Shown: one piece after another, positions 1-11,286 of the stretch
Numbering within the stretch: position 1 is the stretch's first letter
How the letters are laid out: each line of letters begins with the position of its first letter
Assembly (NCBI GenBank): GCA_033239125.1
Contig: BSWB01000001.1
Location: 165,377,481-165,441,480 of the forward strand
Length of the DNA: 64,000 nt
Source of the DNA: Fagopyrum homotropicum
Taxonomy: Eukaryota; Streptophyta; Magnoliopsida; Caryophyllales; Polygonaceae
Direction of reading: 5' to 3'
Notes under the pieces: generated by a model
The model's input: the letters and a program-made list of their open reading frames with translations, nothing else
Databases searched by the model: none
Told to the model about the DNA's origin: nothing
Program-made: the position numbers and the translations under genes

Positions 1-18
1 TATGTTTGACCTTAATAG

Positions 19-497
19 GACACTTGACAACAAAGAGCGATGTCTACAGCTTTGGAGTAGTATTACTTGAGCTTCTAACCGGAAAGCGTTGCATGGACAA
101 ACTTAGGCCGAAGAGTGAACAAATGCTTGTTGATTGGGCTCGGCCTTACTTATCAAGCAACCGTAGACTTCACAACATTATGGACCCGAGACTAGGAGGA
201 CAATACTCGGTCAAGGGCTCTAAAGAGATGGCTCGTCTTGCACTTCAATGTGTGAGCCTTAATCCGAAGGATAGACCAAGAATGCCGATTGTGATTCAAG
301 CGCTTGAGGCCTTGCAAGGATGCAACAAGGATATGGCTATAGCTTCGGGTCATTGGCCGGTTGGTAATAACAAGAACAACAATTCAATGGGTTGTAAGAA
401 CGCGATTTCTGTTAAAGGAGGGAGACGAGAGAGGGTTGTTGGTGGCGGTAATGGTGGTTATTGTAAGCCCTCGCCCGTTGCACCCATCAAGAGATGA
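19..497 (+). CDS. Receptor-like cytoplasmic kinase (RLCK-VII/PBL15-like), last exon, 5' part outside window
   Basis: This is the C-terminal lobe of a serine/threonine kinase. An AG acceptor at 17-18 opens the exon, which begins with GHLTTKSDVYSFGVVLLELLTG, the activation-segment end and subdomain IX (invariant Asp of SDVYSFG). The DWARPYL, MDPRLGGQYS and CVSLNPKDRPRM motifs (subdomain XI Arg) follow, then a glycine- and asparagine-rich tail containing SGHWP. That tail and the LGGQYS/CVSLNPKDRP signatures recall Arabidopsis PBL15-type RLCK-VII kinases, which act at the plasma membrane in immune and growth signalling. The ATP-binding lobe, catalytic HRD and any N-terminal acylation site lie upstream of the window and cannot be judged. 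The frame is open to the TGA at 495-497. The PBL subgroup is inferred from memory of family members; kinase identity is secure. Confidence 0.9.
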
Positions 498-1024
498 ATT
501 CAACCCGAGTTCTTGAAGATGAATCTGAATCTGATCAATTTGATTTTGAGAAGAAGGAAAAAAAATGTTTAAGTGTTGTAGTTTCTACTTAGCTTCTACC
601 ATATTGTGTTGTTTTTGGTACTTGGTGAGGGTATGTATGTAGATATGTTATCCTCAGGTAAAATAAGTGCTACTATATGATAACTATTTGAAGGGAGGTT
701 CAAGATATGTATATATATTATGCAAGTCTTGTATAATGCAAATGTTACCATGGTGCAAATTGGTATGAATTGATGTACATATACAAATGTGTGGACCGAT
801 AGACTTTAGACTTGATCTTTCTAAAAGAGTTAACATGGCCGAGAGGCAAGTCGAAATTTGGATAATATTGTAAATTTGTAATATTGGGACGACAATCTCA
901 CCTGCAATCGATGGTTATTCAATACCCAAACAAAAGAACAGTTGAAAATCCGATATAATAAAGTTAAAACATGGTTGATGGTTGATCGGGTGGGGGTTCG
1001 GTTACGGATGGAAATAGTAAAAAC

Positions 1025-1080
1025 CATAGCCTGACCCACCACTCGAACCACCACCCGGGTCGGGTGGTGGTTCAGGCTAT
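1025..1080. repeat. GC-rich fold-back (hairpin) sequence
   Basis: The outer arms ATAGCCTGA (1025-1033) and TCAGGCTAT (1072-1080) are exact reverse complements. Between them a second perfect stem pairs AACCACCACCCG with CGGGTGGTGGTT around a two-base centre. The stretch is GC-rich within AT-rich surroundings, which suggests an insertion, but no target duplication was found. Related GGGTGGGGGTTCGG text lies just upstream (985-1000). Confidence 0.6.
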
Positions 1081-1399
1081 AGGGAAACTCGGGTGAGTGG
1101 CATCCGGGAGAACAATTTTTTTAGTATGTGTCGGTTGATGGATCGATATTATCATATTTTGAACGGTATTTTAGTACGAGTCCGGTTTATGGAAATGACA
1201 TATCATTGTAGAAGATCATATCATTACATAAACCATATATTTGTCACCTTGTTTGCATGTATTAGATTGCCATTTCATATCCTTACTATTCTAAATGTGG
1301 GAGTTCCTCAAATGAATAGGGGAATTCCCACATTGCCCTTATAACTTTTATTTTCTTATTTTGCCCTTGGTTATTTTCGTAAATTTCGTTTTTGCCCTT

Positions 1400-2520
1400 A
1401 CGTGTCTTTTTCTTCAAGCACCGTTGTACCTTGTTCTGAAAGTGTCTTCTTCTCCAAGCATCATTGTGACTTATTCAGAAAGCCCTTTTTTTCTATATGT
1501 TGTCTGTTCCTATTTTTTCTTATTATCTCTATCAAACAATTTCTCTTCTCTTCTCTCCCCCAAATTTTCTCAATCCAGATATCTGAATTGGGGATCGGAG
1601 GCTTCTCCTCCCGCCCCTTTCGATGTCGTCTGCCGAGTCCCTTACACTGCTCTCGCTACCTTAGTCTCCATCAGTCGCGGCATTCCGTTGCTTTTCTGGG
1701 GTATCAAATCCTAATTTTAGAATTGGGTTCGAAATTGTTCTTCTTTTTTATATCGTCTTTGTGGCCTAACGAATTAATATCAATTGAATTCACTCTGTAG
1801 ACGGAAAGAGGCCATAAACTTCGTCCTACACATAGCGACTGTTGATGCATGTGTTAGTTTATGCTCTTTAAATGCTTCTTTCATTTAGATTATGATGCCA
1901 TCCTTTGTATTTCGCAAGTACCAAAATCTAATCCCAACGAAACCTTCAATTTCTGCTTCAATCTCATCCTCTCGTCCCTCTAATGGCGCCTCCTGCTTCA
2001 AAGGTACACATTTTTTCATCCGTATTGGTTTATCGTTGTTTTGGTGGCCATTTTTATGATTAATTTGTAATTCAATTTTTTTTCCTTCTCTGATCATCGA
2101 TTTCGATCTTCTACTGCACTTGTATGTTGATATCTTAAGCTTCTGCATCGCCTTCGGTTTCTGCTGTCACTTTCCGGATGAGGTTCCGATTGCATGTTGC
2201 GGCGTTGTGGGCTGCTGTGAACAAGGAGGTTGTGTGTAATGAGAGCTATGATATCATTCACTTGCTCAATTCCGGGTTAATCAGTTCGCTTTGTTTTGCT
2301 GATTTTGATTAATTTAATTTTATCTTTGTTACGTATGCACTACAGGTACTCGATGAAATGTCTCAAAAAAATCTTCATGTTTACTGACATTTTGTTTCAC
2401 TTTGTCTCTGAAGGTCTAATACCTTAGGGTCCCCCCCCCTCTTTTTCTCACTGCAGTCGGCTACACTGGCTCAATTCTCGGTTGTTCCCTCAGGTACTGC
2501 TCTTTCGATCGATCCCTCTA
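1400..2520 (+). other. Possible non-coding transcript or gene remnant
   Basis: This stretch resembles a plant 5' leader: pyrimidine-rich CTCTTCTCTCCCCC text near 1550, then an ATG at 1983 reading MAPPASK and ending at a splice-donor-like AAG|GTACAC at 2003/2004. Candidate further exons lie near 2150-2280 and at about 2456-2492, the latter bounded by an acceptor-like CTGCAG and a donor-like CAG|GTACTG. I could not join these into a protein that I recognise. It may be a degraded gene, a long non-coding RNA, or chance. Confidence 0.22.
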
Positions 2521-5422
2521 CTACACTGTAAAGCCTAGCTTTAAATTGAACTCTTTAATACACACTATTTCTAAACAAATCTGATGTCTTTCGTATTATA
2601 CACTAATATACAAATTTCCAGATTTATCCATTGATTTTCAGATTCTTTGGTCCACTACTATTCACGTGAGATCTCATATGTGTCTTTTTGGCTTTTCTTC
2701 CACTCTTCTACAGAATTAAGTTGATTTTGATTGATCTAAATTGGTCCATAAAAACTAAAACAAAACAATGCTATAATGATTGATTCTGAACAAGTGACAA
2801 CAAGTATTGATTAGGTGTATTTAACTGCCAATTTTGGGATTCACATAAATTGTTGCTGTTATCTATTTTCCGTGGATCATGTGCATCCAAATTTACTTCA
2901 TGAGTGAAATGATTACATCAACAGCAAATATAGCTTCTTATTACCACTTCAAACCAAATCTCAGTTGTTGATGTCTTTCGTACACAACCACCGACCCTGC
3001 ATACAGCTACATTGACGTCCTATACCAAAACAGATTGGCAATGAATGAAGTAGCCACATATACATGGGAAAACAATTCAAACAGCTCATTATGATACCAA
3101 AAAACATGCAGGAAAGAGATCAAAGACCACAAATTCTGCATCAGAATAAAAAAACCCAAAAAACAACAGTATGCACTCCAAGTTTACAAAGACTATTTGG
3201 AAAATTTACAAAAGTACTACTATCCAATTCCACAGAAGACACAGAAGGAGATCCAACATCGATGTAAGGAGCACAAATCAAGGAAATTTGGTTTTCTGGT
3301 CATTGTTTATTGTGAACCAAGGTCTGATCGCAACCTTTCTTGTTCCGATGATAATGTATGATTTATATGTTTGCGATTTTCCAATCAAATCCCATACCAA
3401 AAGGCTTCATATTATCTGTTCGTCAGTAGTCCATTCAAGGTCTGCAGGAAGACGGTTAGTGATTGTTTCATTGTTTATTTAATTTTAGGACTTCTTATTC
3501 ATTTTCTCTTGAATTTGAGTTGTTATGATGCTTTTAAATGGTTTACCTACATTGTGAATGATCAAGAACAGTTCAGATCTGTATGATGTTGAATGTTTAA
3601 TGCTACAAACAAAAAACCCATAAAAATGGCATTGTTGAACTATTTGAAGATCTTTCAAGATCAAACTAATGCAATAACATTCAAATTGATGATTGAATTG
3701 ATCAGGAGATCAAAGCCAGTTAGTTTGTTCGGGTTGTCGAAATCTTCTTCTCTATCCAACTGGTGCTACATCTGTATGTTGTGCTGTTTGTAATGCTGTA
3801 ACTACTGCTCTTCCTCCAGACAAGTTTTTCATCACTAAATTAGGTTAATTATGGTTTTTTTTTCAACATAATTATATCACTAAATCCAATTAAAGTCATC
3901 TTACAGTCAGCTGGAAGGAGTAATCTACCAACTTGTCTATGCTCTTGATTTGTTAAAACTATATTTAGTTTATCCTGCTTGGAACCAAAAGTGCGTTAAC
4001 CGGTGGATTGAACAATGTACAACTTCCGCAACTCACTTGTAATTCTTCAGTTTTTCTTACTCAACTTTGGGTAGTAGCTTGCACAAATAGGAGCCCAAGA
4101 GGAGGCAATTTGTGAATGCTGAGGCTCAGAGGTTCAGATAGAAGAAGTAAATCCCTCAAACCGCCCTTCTCCATCTAATCGTGATTAGGAACTACTCTGA
4201 ATGATTTTAGAATTATGGATAAATTATGTATAATATAAAACAAGGGTTTTTTTTGGGTCTTCCATGCTGATTTGTGTTCTTTGTTTGTATGTTTTGTTGT
4301 TGGTGCTTTGGAATCTATACTTTCATGCTCCTATAGCTCCCGGTCCATGTAGCTATGGTGGGCGTAAAAGTGAAATAAATTGCAAGTATATTTTTAATAG
4401 GCAGTACAAATCAAATACACATAACAAGGTTTCACAAATTTTACTTAGCTAGATTGATAGAAAAAAACAAGGTTTCACAACTTTACACTTGCACTAATTT
4501 GAGAAAATTATAAAAATTAAGTGGTTGGTGGCTTTAGAGCTTGATGATGACTTTAGGTTTGGTAATTTTTCCATCTTCCATCGAGGAGCTGAACAAAATT
4601 AAAGTTTCATGTTCATTTATGAATTAGAGGCATTATTACTTCATTTTGCTGTTGTGTATCCTAATATTTAACATTTATGACATATATACTCTTTGTTCAT
4701 TTATTCACATCGTTTTGGGTTTCATTGTGGGATTGAGACTGCTATCATTTTAGTTCTAGCAAGCTTGTAGCTACAGTTAGTACCGATTTTAATGGTGCAT
4801 GGTGAATTATTGCAAAAAAAAAATTCTTACACTTGTCAGCATGTGTAATTTGTTATCAAAAAATTGCATTTCTTGATTGACTTTCATTTTACCAATTTGC
4901 CAATGAGGCCTTATAAGTGTGATTTGATCTGATCTTTTTGTTGTTGTTAAAGATTGATTCTGGATTTAGTCTATAACAAAAATTCTCGATCTAATAAACT
5001 CATATGAGTAGCGAACTTGTACTAAAAGATTGTTTATGGATTTACTCTATAAAAAAAATTTCAGATCGAATCAACGGAAATGGTTGAACTAATCTTTACC
5101 CCATGGTGTATCTTATTTCACGGTCGTTCCACTAGTATCATCAAACATGCAAACAAACAACACACTTCAAACTTCAGGTAGCCAGTGACACATCTTTGAG
5201 ATAAAACTGGAAATTTTGTTTTCGTAAAACGATAGCAAATCAAAAGAGCACACAAATTTAAGCTACAAACTATTCCAGATTCTGAAACTGCATTGAAAAT
5301 TCATCAAACAAAACAACAGTGAGGAGCACTGATAGAAATAAACTAAAACGGGTCTAGTAACCAAAATTGTACTGAATAGAAAACAAAGTAGAATGTATTT
5401 CTTAGGATCATCTGAAAATGAC

Positions 5423-7426
5423 TTATGCGGTTGTAGCTTGAGCTTGTTGTTGCCTCTTCTTGGCTTCCTCGATGATGGTAAGCTTGATACCCTTGCCCTT
5501 GGGAAGAGACACCCACGGCTTAGTACCCTTGCCGATGATGAACACATTACCCAAACGAGTAGCAAACTCGTGGCCCTGGGAATCTGTCACGTGGATTGTC
5601 TCGAAGCTTCCCTTATGCTTCTCCCTGTTCTTGATGACTCCAACACGGCCTCTGTTTCTACCACCGGTGACCATCACGACATTACCAACATCGAACTTGA
5701 TGAAATCAACAATCTTGCTGGTTTCGAGGTCAAGCTTGATGGTGTCGTTGGCTTTGATGAGTGGGTCGGGGTAGCGGATAGTGCGTCCATCATAAGTGTT
5801 GATGTATGGAATTCCCTTCTGGCCAAATTGCACAGATCGTACCTTGCATAGCTTGAACTGTTGATCAAGAATAATTGTATTCAGTATATTAGGGGTTGCT
5901 CAGATGCATAATGCAAGTTCTTCAACAGAGTGTAAACAACATGATTAAATAGGATACGAAACAAAAAACCTTGGATTGAAAAATAATTTGAAGAAAGTAA
6001 ATACTAACCTTAGCCTCCTCATCCCTGACAGAGTGAAGACGGAACCTGCCCTTTGTGTCATACATCAGGCGGAAGTTCTCATTGGTCTTGGGGATGGAAA
6101 CAACATCTGCACGAGGCAATGATAAATTACATAAATATACTTTCAGTGATATTCCAGTTTACAAAACACATGGCATAAACTTAAAAAAAAGAAGATGAAA
6201 CTACCAAGTTACAGTGACAATGCATTTGCATAGCATGAAAGACCTACATATTTAAAACAAAATATGTAAATTTAACTAGATCCTACAAGGACCATATGAG
6301 AAAATAGAGGCATACCCATGAAACCAGCTGGGTAAGTCTTATCAGTCCTAACTTTGTTGTCAACAAGCACAAGCCTTTGCATCAAAATAGAAATGACTTC
6401 ACGGTATGTAAGGGCATACTTCAACCTGTTCCTCAAGATAAGGATCAAGGGCAAGCATTCCCTCGACTTGTGTGGTCCAGATGATGGCTTAGGGGCCTGC
6501 GTGTATAAAGAAGAAGAATCAATAATTATTGCGTTTAGATGCAAGCATTTAGATAGAACAAGTGAACGGAATAAGATAAACTATGCAGAAAGCCACTTAC
6601 AAAAGCACCACCAAGTTTATCAAGCATCCAGTGCTTGGGGGCATTGAGCCTCTTCATATGCTTCTTCAAACCTCTCGCCTGCAGTGGAGTTATTTAAGAC
6701 ACGTTATTGCATTAAAAATAAAAAAACAAAAATTGCATCAAGAAATTCATTAAGTTTCCTAGTTAATTTCTGCATATACTATGGCCAAACACAATGGCAT
6801 AGTATCAGGCTAGAATCTGTCTACACAATGAAATCTCACACGGCAATAAATTAAATCAATCTTTAATTGCTATTAGGACGAATTGATCATAATGTCATAA
6901 ATTAATTAAGTTAACTTTGTCTTTGACAAATATAAATCATCTAAACTGAATATAGAACAAGTATTCTCGATTCATATATTGAGAAACACTCACCATTAGA
7001 TAACATTACATGATGTGACAAGGAATGCCTGATCTTATACAACTTAGTGCTTATCCTAAACTCATGAAAACCCCACCCCTTACAAAGACACGATCAAAAA
7101 AATTTCTTACAAACAACAAACAGCTGGACGAAAACGAATGAGAGATCCAAAACGTTCATACGGAGCCAAAACATTCGGAACAAACATTCGGTTTCGTTTG
7201 AAATCTTCTAAGATAACCAGCCTATTCAACCAACTAAACAATTAAAAAGTAGAAAACACATGCGAATGCATGAAGTTCACAAAAGAAACCGGACAAAATT
7301 TCCGAGAGATAAGAACCCCATCGTTTAACAGTGAGCTCAAACAAAGTCACAGAGAAACAAGTGAAATTATAACATTCAAATCTTCGCAGCCAAACCAAAG
7401 CGGCATTCGAGATAGAAACTAACCAT
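5423..7426 (-). CDS. RPS4: 40S ribosomal protein S4 (eS4)
   Basis: Cytosolic small-subunit ribosomal protein eS4. Coding exons on the minus strand: 7424-7426 (the ATG alone), 6601-6678, 6316-6496, 6009-6106, 5423-5857. They splice in frame to 264 aa plus TAA, against about 262 aa in Arabidopsis. Seen: N-terminal ARGLKKHMKRLNAPKHWMLD, the S4 RNA-binding region LRNRLKYALTYREVISILMQR, central TYPAGFMDVVSIPKT, and the C-terminal KOW-type segment VVMVTGGRNRGRVGVIKNRE. The Gln/Ala-rich end is usual for plant eS4. Every intron has GT-AG ends. The isolated ATG exon followed at once by GTTAGT puts all remaining coding sequence behind the first intron of about 745 bases, an arrangement common in plant ribosomal protein genes. 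No damage is visible; the gene should be functional. Confidence 0.97.
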
Positions 7427-7522
7427 GGTGGAAGGAGATGATGAACTCCGGGGGTTCCCTCTAGGTTTGCAGACGATTCGAGGCCTTCTTCGGCTGCTCT
7501 CTTCTTCCTGGCAATATGTATT

Positions 7523-7655
7523 ACCCTAAACCCTAGTTTATATTTTTCGGATTCTTAATCGACAGAACATGGGCTGAAGTGGGCTGGGCTTCGATAGATG
7601 GCACATTCGTAAAAACGGGTCAACTATTGGCCCGTCAAAGAGACTAGGCCCAATT
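7523..7655 (-). promoter_or_regulatory. Ribosomal-protein-type promoter (telo box and site II motifs)
   Basis: About 100-230 bases upstream of the eS4 start codon. A telo box, AAACCCTA, lies at 7528-7535 within the longer run CCCTAAACCCTAG. TGGGCT site II-type elements occur at 7570, 7580 and 7585, and GGCCC cores lie near 7630 and 7648. Telo box plus TGGGCC/T is the known signature of plant ribosomal protein and translation-related promoters bound by TCP-class factors. Orientation and distance fit the divergent eS4 gene. The transcription start is not determined. Confidence 0.7.
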
Positions 7656-9275
7656 AACTTTGACAACTTAATTATCACATTTACAAAATTAATTTTTTAA
7701 TGTTTTACTTCTTAATAAATTATTTATCGCGTTTAAATCAACGTGGCCCGACTTGTACCGACCCCTAATTTGTTGGTTTTGACACTAAAAATTTTTTGTG
7801 GTAAGTTAAGTGCCGGTTTGGTTTCAATGTCGACGGAAATGAAATGAAAATAAATCTAGTTAATATATACCCTTATTCATGAAATTTTAATGAATTATTT
7901 CTGTTTGTTGCATGAAAATGTACTTGTTTTTTCATTTTGTTTCTCTACGAAATTTCATGGATAAGGTAAATATATGAACTATATTCATTTTCATTTCATT
8001 TTTAATTCCGAAGTTGGAATCAAAAGGGACGTAAACTTCTCGGTAAATTAACTATCATGTTTGAAAATAAACAAAATATGTAGTTAAAAAACTTGTTAAC
8101 GGAAGATGTGCAATTTAGTATGGGAAAGACCGGCATACGGGCTTGTTAGGTTGAATTCTGATGGTTCGGAATGAGTGATTGTTATCCTCTTTTGGATTCA
8201 TTATTAGGAGATAAAATGGCGAAAAAATAGACATGAAACCAGAAAAAATCTAAAGTCTTTAATTTTTTGAATGCGAAGCAGTTGGGTTTCTGAAAGGGTT
8301 TGTAAGAGCCAAATGATTGGATACCGGAACTTAAAACTCGAAAAGATACCATCTTTGAATTTAATAATATTGCAAGTGTTTGAAATTCTACGTGGGATGG
8401 TGAGATCATGGTCGGCGATATCATACTCTTTATCCAGTTGTTTGATGTTATCCACATCGGTCATATTTTTGTTTTTTGGTGTGAAGAAGATGTTGTGGTT
8501 TCCGACGCATCTGGATGTACTTTTACTAATTAAAAAAAGGCTAAGTAGTCTTCACACGGGATAGCCTGATCCTTACATCATCAAGTAAAAGATCAGCTAT
8601 AACTTTCGACGGTCACACAATACATTCAATCAAATGGAAAAACAATACATTCAATCAAATGGAAAAGGTTCAAAGTACAACTAGTTATAAAATCTGATAC
8701 TCTATTAACTTCGCGAAAGACATGTCAAAGTTGGATGTTCTAATCTCTTTTCAAAAAGTCTTGATACAAAAGCATTAGACTAGCAAAAGGATAGTAAGGG
8801 CCGATGTTGATATATTTCATGAAATTCATAGGCTCATCAACAGTGATGTCCGTCGTCGGCCGTCCTCCGGGACGACGAGCTTCAAGACGACTCTATCTAC
8901 TACTTCGTCGGTTCAATACCCTGAATCCTTTTCCTTGTAAAAAAATCCGAAACAAACATGAGTTATATATTGACCATGTTATACATTCAGCCAGTAATAT
9001 GTTCCATATAATATCAATATTTGCAACAACAACAAAATCTGCATAACTCAAAAGTTAGTTTATAAAATAATTAATTAATATCAATTACATTGCTTTATTA
9101 TTATAAAAAGAAGAGAGGAGACTTCTACTATGTGAGGTTGAAGACTTTAAATAATGAAGTCAAAATGGTGCACCCTATCTCCTCAATTTCATATGGTAGT
9201 ATGGTGCCCAACTTAAAGCAAACCCTCACAAAATTCTCTTTACTTTATATTTTTTTATTCATGTATATATATATA

Positions 9276-9522
9276 GTTTGACCTCCGATGTAAACAACTC
9301 TTCTCATGTAAAATGAGAACAAATTGTATTCGTTAAATCGTTAAATAGATGTTGAGATTAGACGATATTAAAGGAAAAAAAAGATTCTGGACAGTGGAAG
9401 AAATATTTGCCGGAACTGATTCATATTTCGACGGTATAATCACATATATTCGGCAGTATAGTCACATATATTCGGTGTTTACATGCTCACATGTAATAAT
9501 TGTTTTCACGTGAGACAAAATC
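9276..9522. mobile_element. MITE-like element flanked by TA repeats (Micron-like), copy 1
   Basis: The element sits between TA repeats at 9264-9275 and about 9523-9538. It contains GTAAACAACTCTTCTCATG near its left end, ATGAGAACAAATTGTATTCG inside, and a degenerate inverted form (GTTTACATGCTCACATG) near its right end. The left half is clearly related to the element at 38748-38972. It has no coding capacity. Confidence 0.6.
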
Positions 9523-10391
9523 TATATATATATATATATCCTAATTCCCAACTTAGTCAACCTTCTTTCCCTTCAACTTGAAAAAGTCATAATCAAGATT
9601 TTTCAAATCAAAGCAACTAATCACAAGATCCACCCAAATCCAGATTAAACTAACATGTGAACTGCAATCGTCAAAACTCATACGTACATTACAATAGTAT
9701 ATTGTTTCTAGTTCTAGTTTTATACATGTATAAATATGCGCATGATTTATGTTCCAAAAGAAAAAAAATACACATAATTCACGTTAATTTTCTTCCAAAT
9801 AACATATTACATGATATATCAGTACCCAACTTTATAGCATTACATATTGGTACTTATATGAAAAAATAATAATTTTAACGAGTCTAGTGGTACAAGATGC
9901 AAAGCCCATCACCCACCGCCCACATCTTTCACACGAGCAACTTTTTTTTATATAAAAAGAAAAGTATTTTCATTATTTTGATTAGTTGACCTAAAGCTAT
10001 AAATAACTAAACATGTAATTAAAATATAGGTGTATTCTGTTTGATAGATTAAAAAGTTTTGAGAATTAAGATTAAAAAAAAAAGAAATAATTTAAAACGA
10101 GAATAAAGGAGATTAAGAATATTAAATTATAAAAATTAAAAAATTTAAATTATGAAAATTGTATAATCTTATTAAAGTTGGACTCCTCTTTTTTTCCATC
10201 TTTTTTATTTAAAAAAACTAACGCATATTTTTTCGTAATTTTATTCACAATCATACTAATTTTACCAAACACTCATTTCACTTATTTTCAAATTCATCTT
10301 CTTAAATAATATCAATTCCTTAATTTTTCATTTAAATAATTTTCGTCATCTTTAACTTTATCTGCATAATCTTACGTTACCAGATCCGTAA

Positions 10392-10838
10392 TCTATATCT
10401 GTATACTATATAAAAGTAGAATCACTTAAAGTCACATGTCATTCATTTAAACATCAGATGACACGTGTCATTATATCATAATTTACCATTTTATTACTTT
10501 TTATTTATCTATTTTAATTAACTAAAATCTAACTAATTTTATCATATAAATCAAGATAAAAATTACTAATCTAAAAAGGAAAAATCTACTTAATTGATAT
10601 TGTTAACTTCTAAATATATTTTAATTTTATAACAGATTATTTTTCATGTATTTATTTCCTAATATATTCGATTGCGTATATTTTTTTCTTACTTGATTTT
10701 TAAATTACCAAAAATTGTAATAATTACATTTTAATAAATCAATTAACTTTTATTATAATCGTTAATCGTTATATATATATATATCATGTTAAATTTTTTT
10801 AAAGAAAATATCCGTGTAAAGTACTAGAATTACGCTAG
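10392..10838 (+). mobile_element. Non-autonomous Helitron-like element
   Basis: The start resembles plant Helitron 5' ends: TC followed by ATATCTGTATACTATATAAA, with a GACACGTGTCA block about 60 bases in. The right end is a CTAG followed by T (10835-10839), matching the CTRR|T rule, preceded by a weak, degraded hairpin (CCGTGTAAAGTAC). The TC could be either 10392-10393 or 10398-10399. It lacks a helicase and any ORF. The interior is AT-rich. Confidence 0.5.
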
Positions 10839-11286
10839 TTCAATGTATAAAACGGAAAAAAAAATGAGATGGGTTGAATAAGTATAAAAATAAAATAATA
10901 TTTTTGGTGGGAATAAAATCAAAATATATATAAGATACACAAAATCAAAAAATCTAGGTACATAAATGGCTAATATTTTAATATATCTAAATAGATCTAT
11001 CGCAATAACTATATAGTAACATATTTATTTCCCCAAAAAAAGTAAATCTGCAGTAGACAACACACTTCTCATTTAATATTTTTGGTGTGAGAAAACACTT
11101 ACGTTTAGTGCGTGCTTACCGGCTCAAACCTCGCCGCCCGCCTTAACACGCCAACCTCGCCATGCTACTTCGCCTAACTTCTTCTCATCTTCCTCTCAAA
11201 TCTCATAGCTCACAAATCTCTTCTCTCAATGCCCATTCTCTACCCTTTAATTATTGATCCATCTCTGTATATGACATTAATGAATC

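Larger units (their letters stand above)
498..5422. other. Intergenic, kinase 3' UTR to eS4 3' end
   Basis: About 4.9 kb without a convincing protein gene. The first ~300 bases are the likely 3' UTR of the kinase. A fold-back repeat lies at 1025-1080 and a 14-bp imperfect inverted repeat (AATGTGGGA core) near 1293-1333. From 1400 to about 2520 the base composition changes to C/T-rich, leader-like sequence (separate entry). The remaining 2.5-5.2 kb is AT-rich, has only short chance ORFs, and holds nothing I recognise. The eS4 3' UTR occupies roughly 5260-5422. Confidence 0.6.
7656..11286. other. Intergenic, eS4 promoter to GT4 gene
   Basis: AT-rich spacer with several mobile-element traces: a degenerate MITE-like stretch at about 7813-8040 (imperfect ends GCCGGTTTGGTTTC and its weak complement), a TA-flanked MITE (9276-9522) and a Helitron-like segment (10392-10838). 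A minus-strand open stretch at 8204-8464 has no recognisable domain. Sequence from about 11100 to 11286 is C-rich and probably holds the promoter and leader of the glycosyltransferase gene. Confidence 0.55.

Noticed and set aside
5393..5851. 152-aa open frame on the plus strand
   Set aside because: It is antisense to the last eS4 exon; conserved eS4 codons on the minus strand explain the lack of stops.
8182..8564. Open frames of 86-97 aa on both strands
   Set aside because: No recognisable motif, no splice context and overlap on both strands; insufficient for a gene call.
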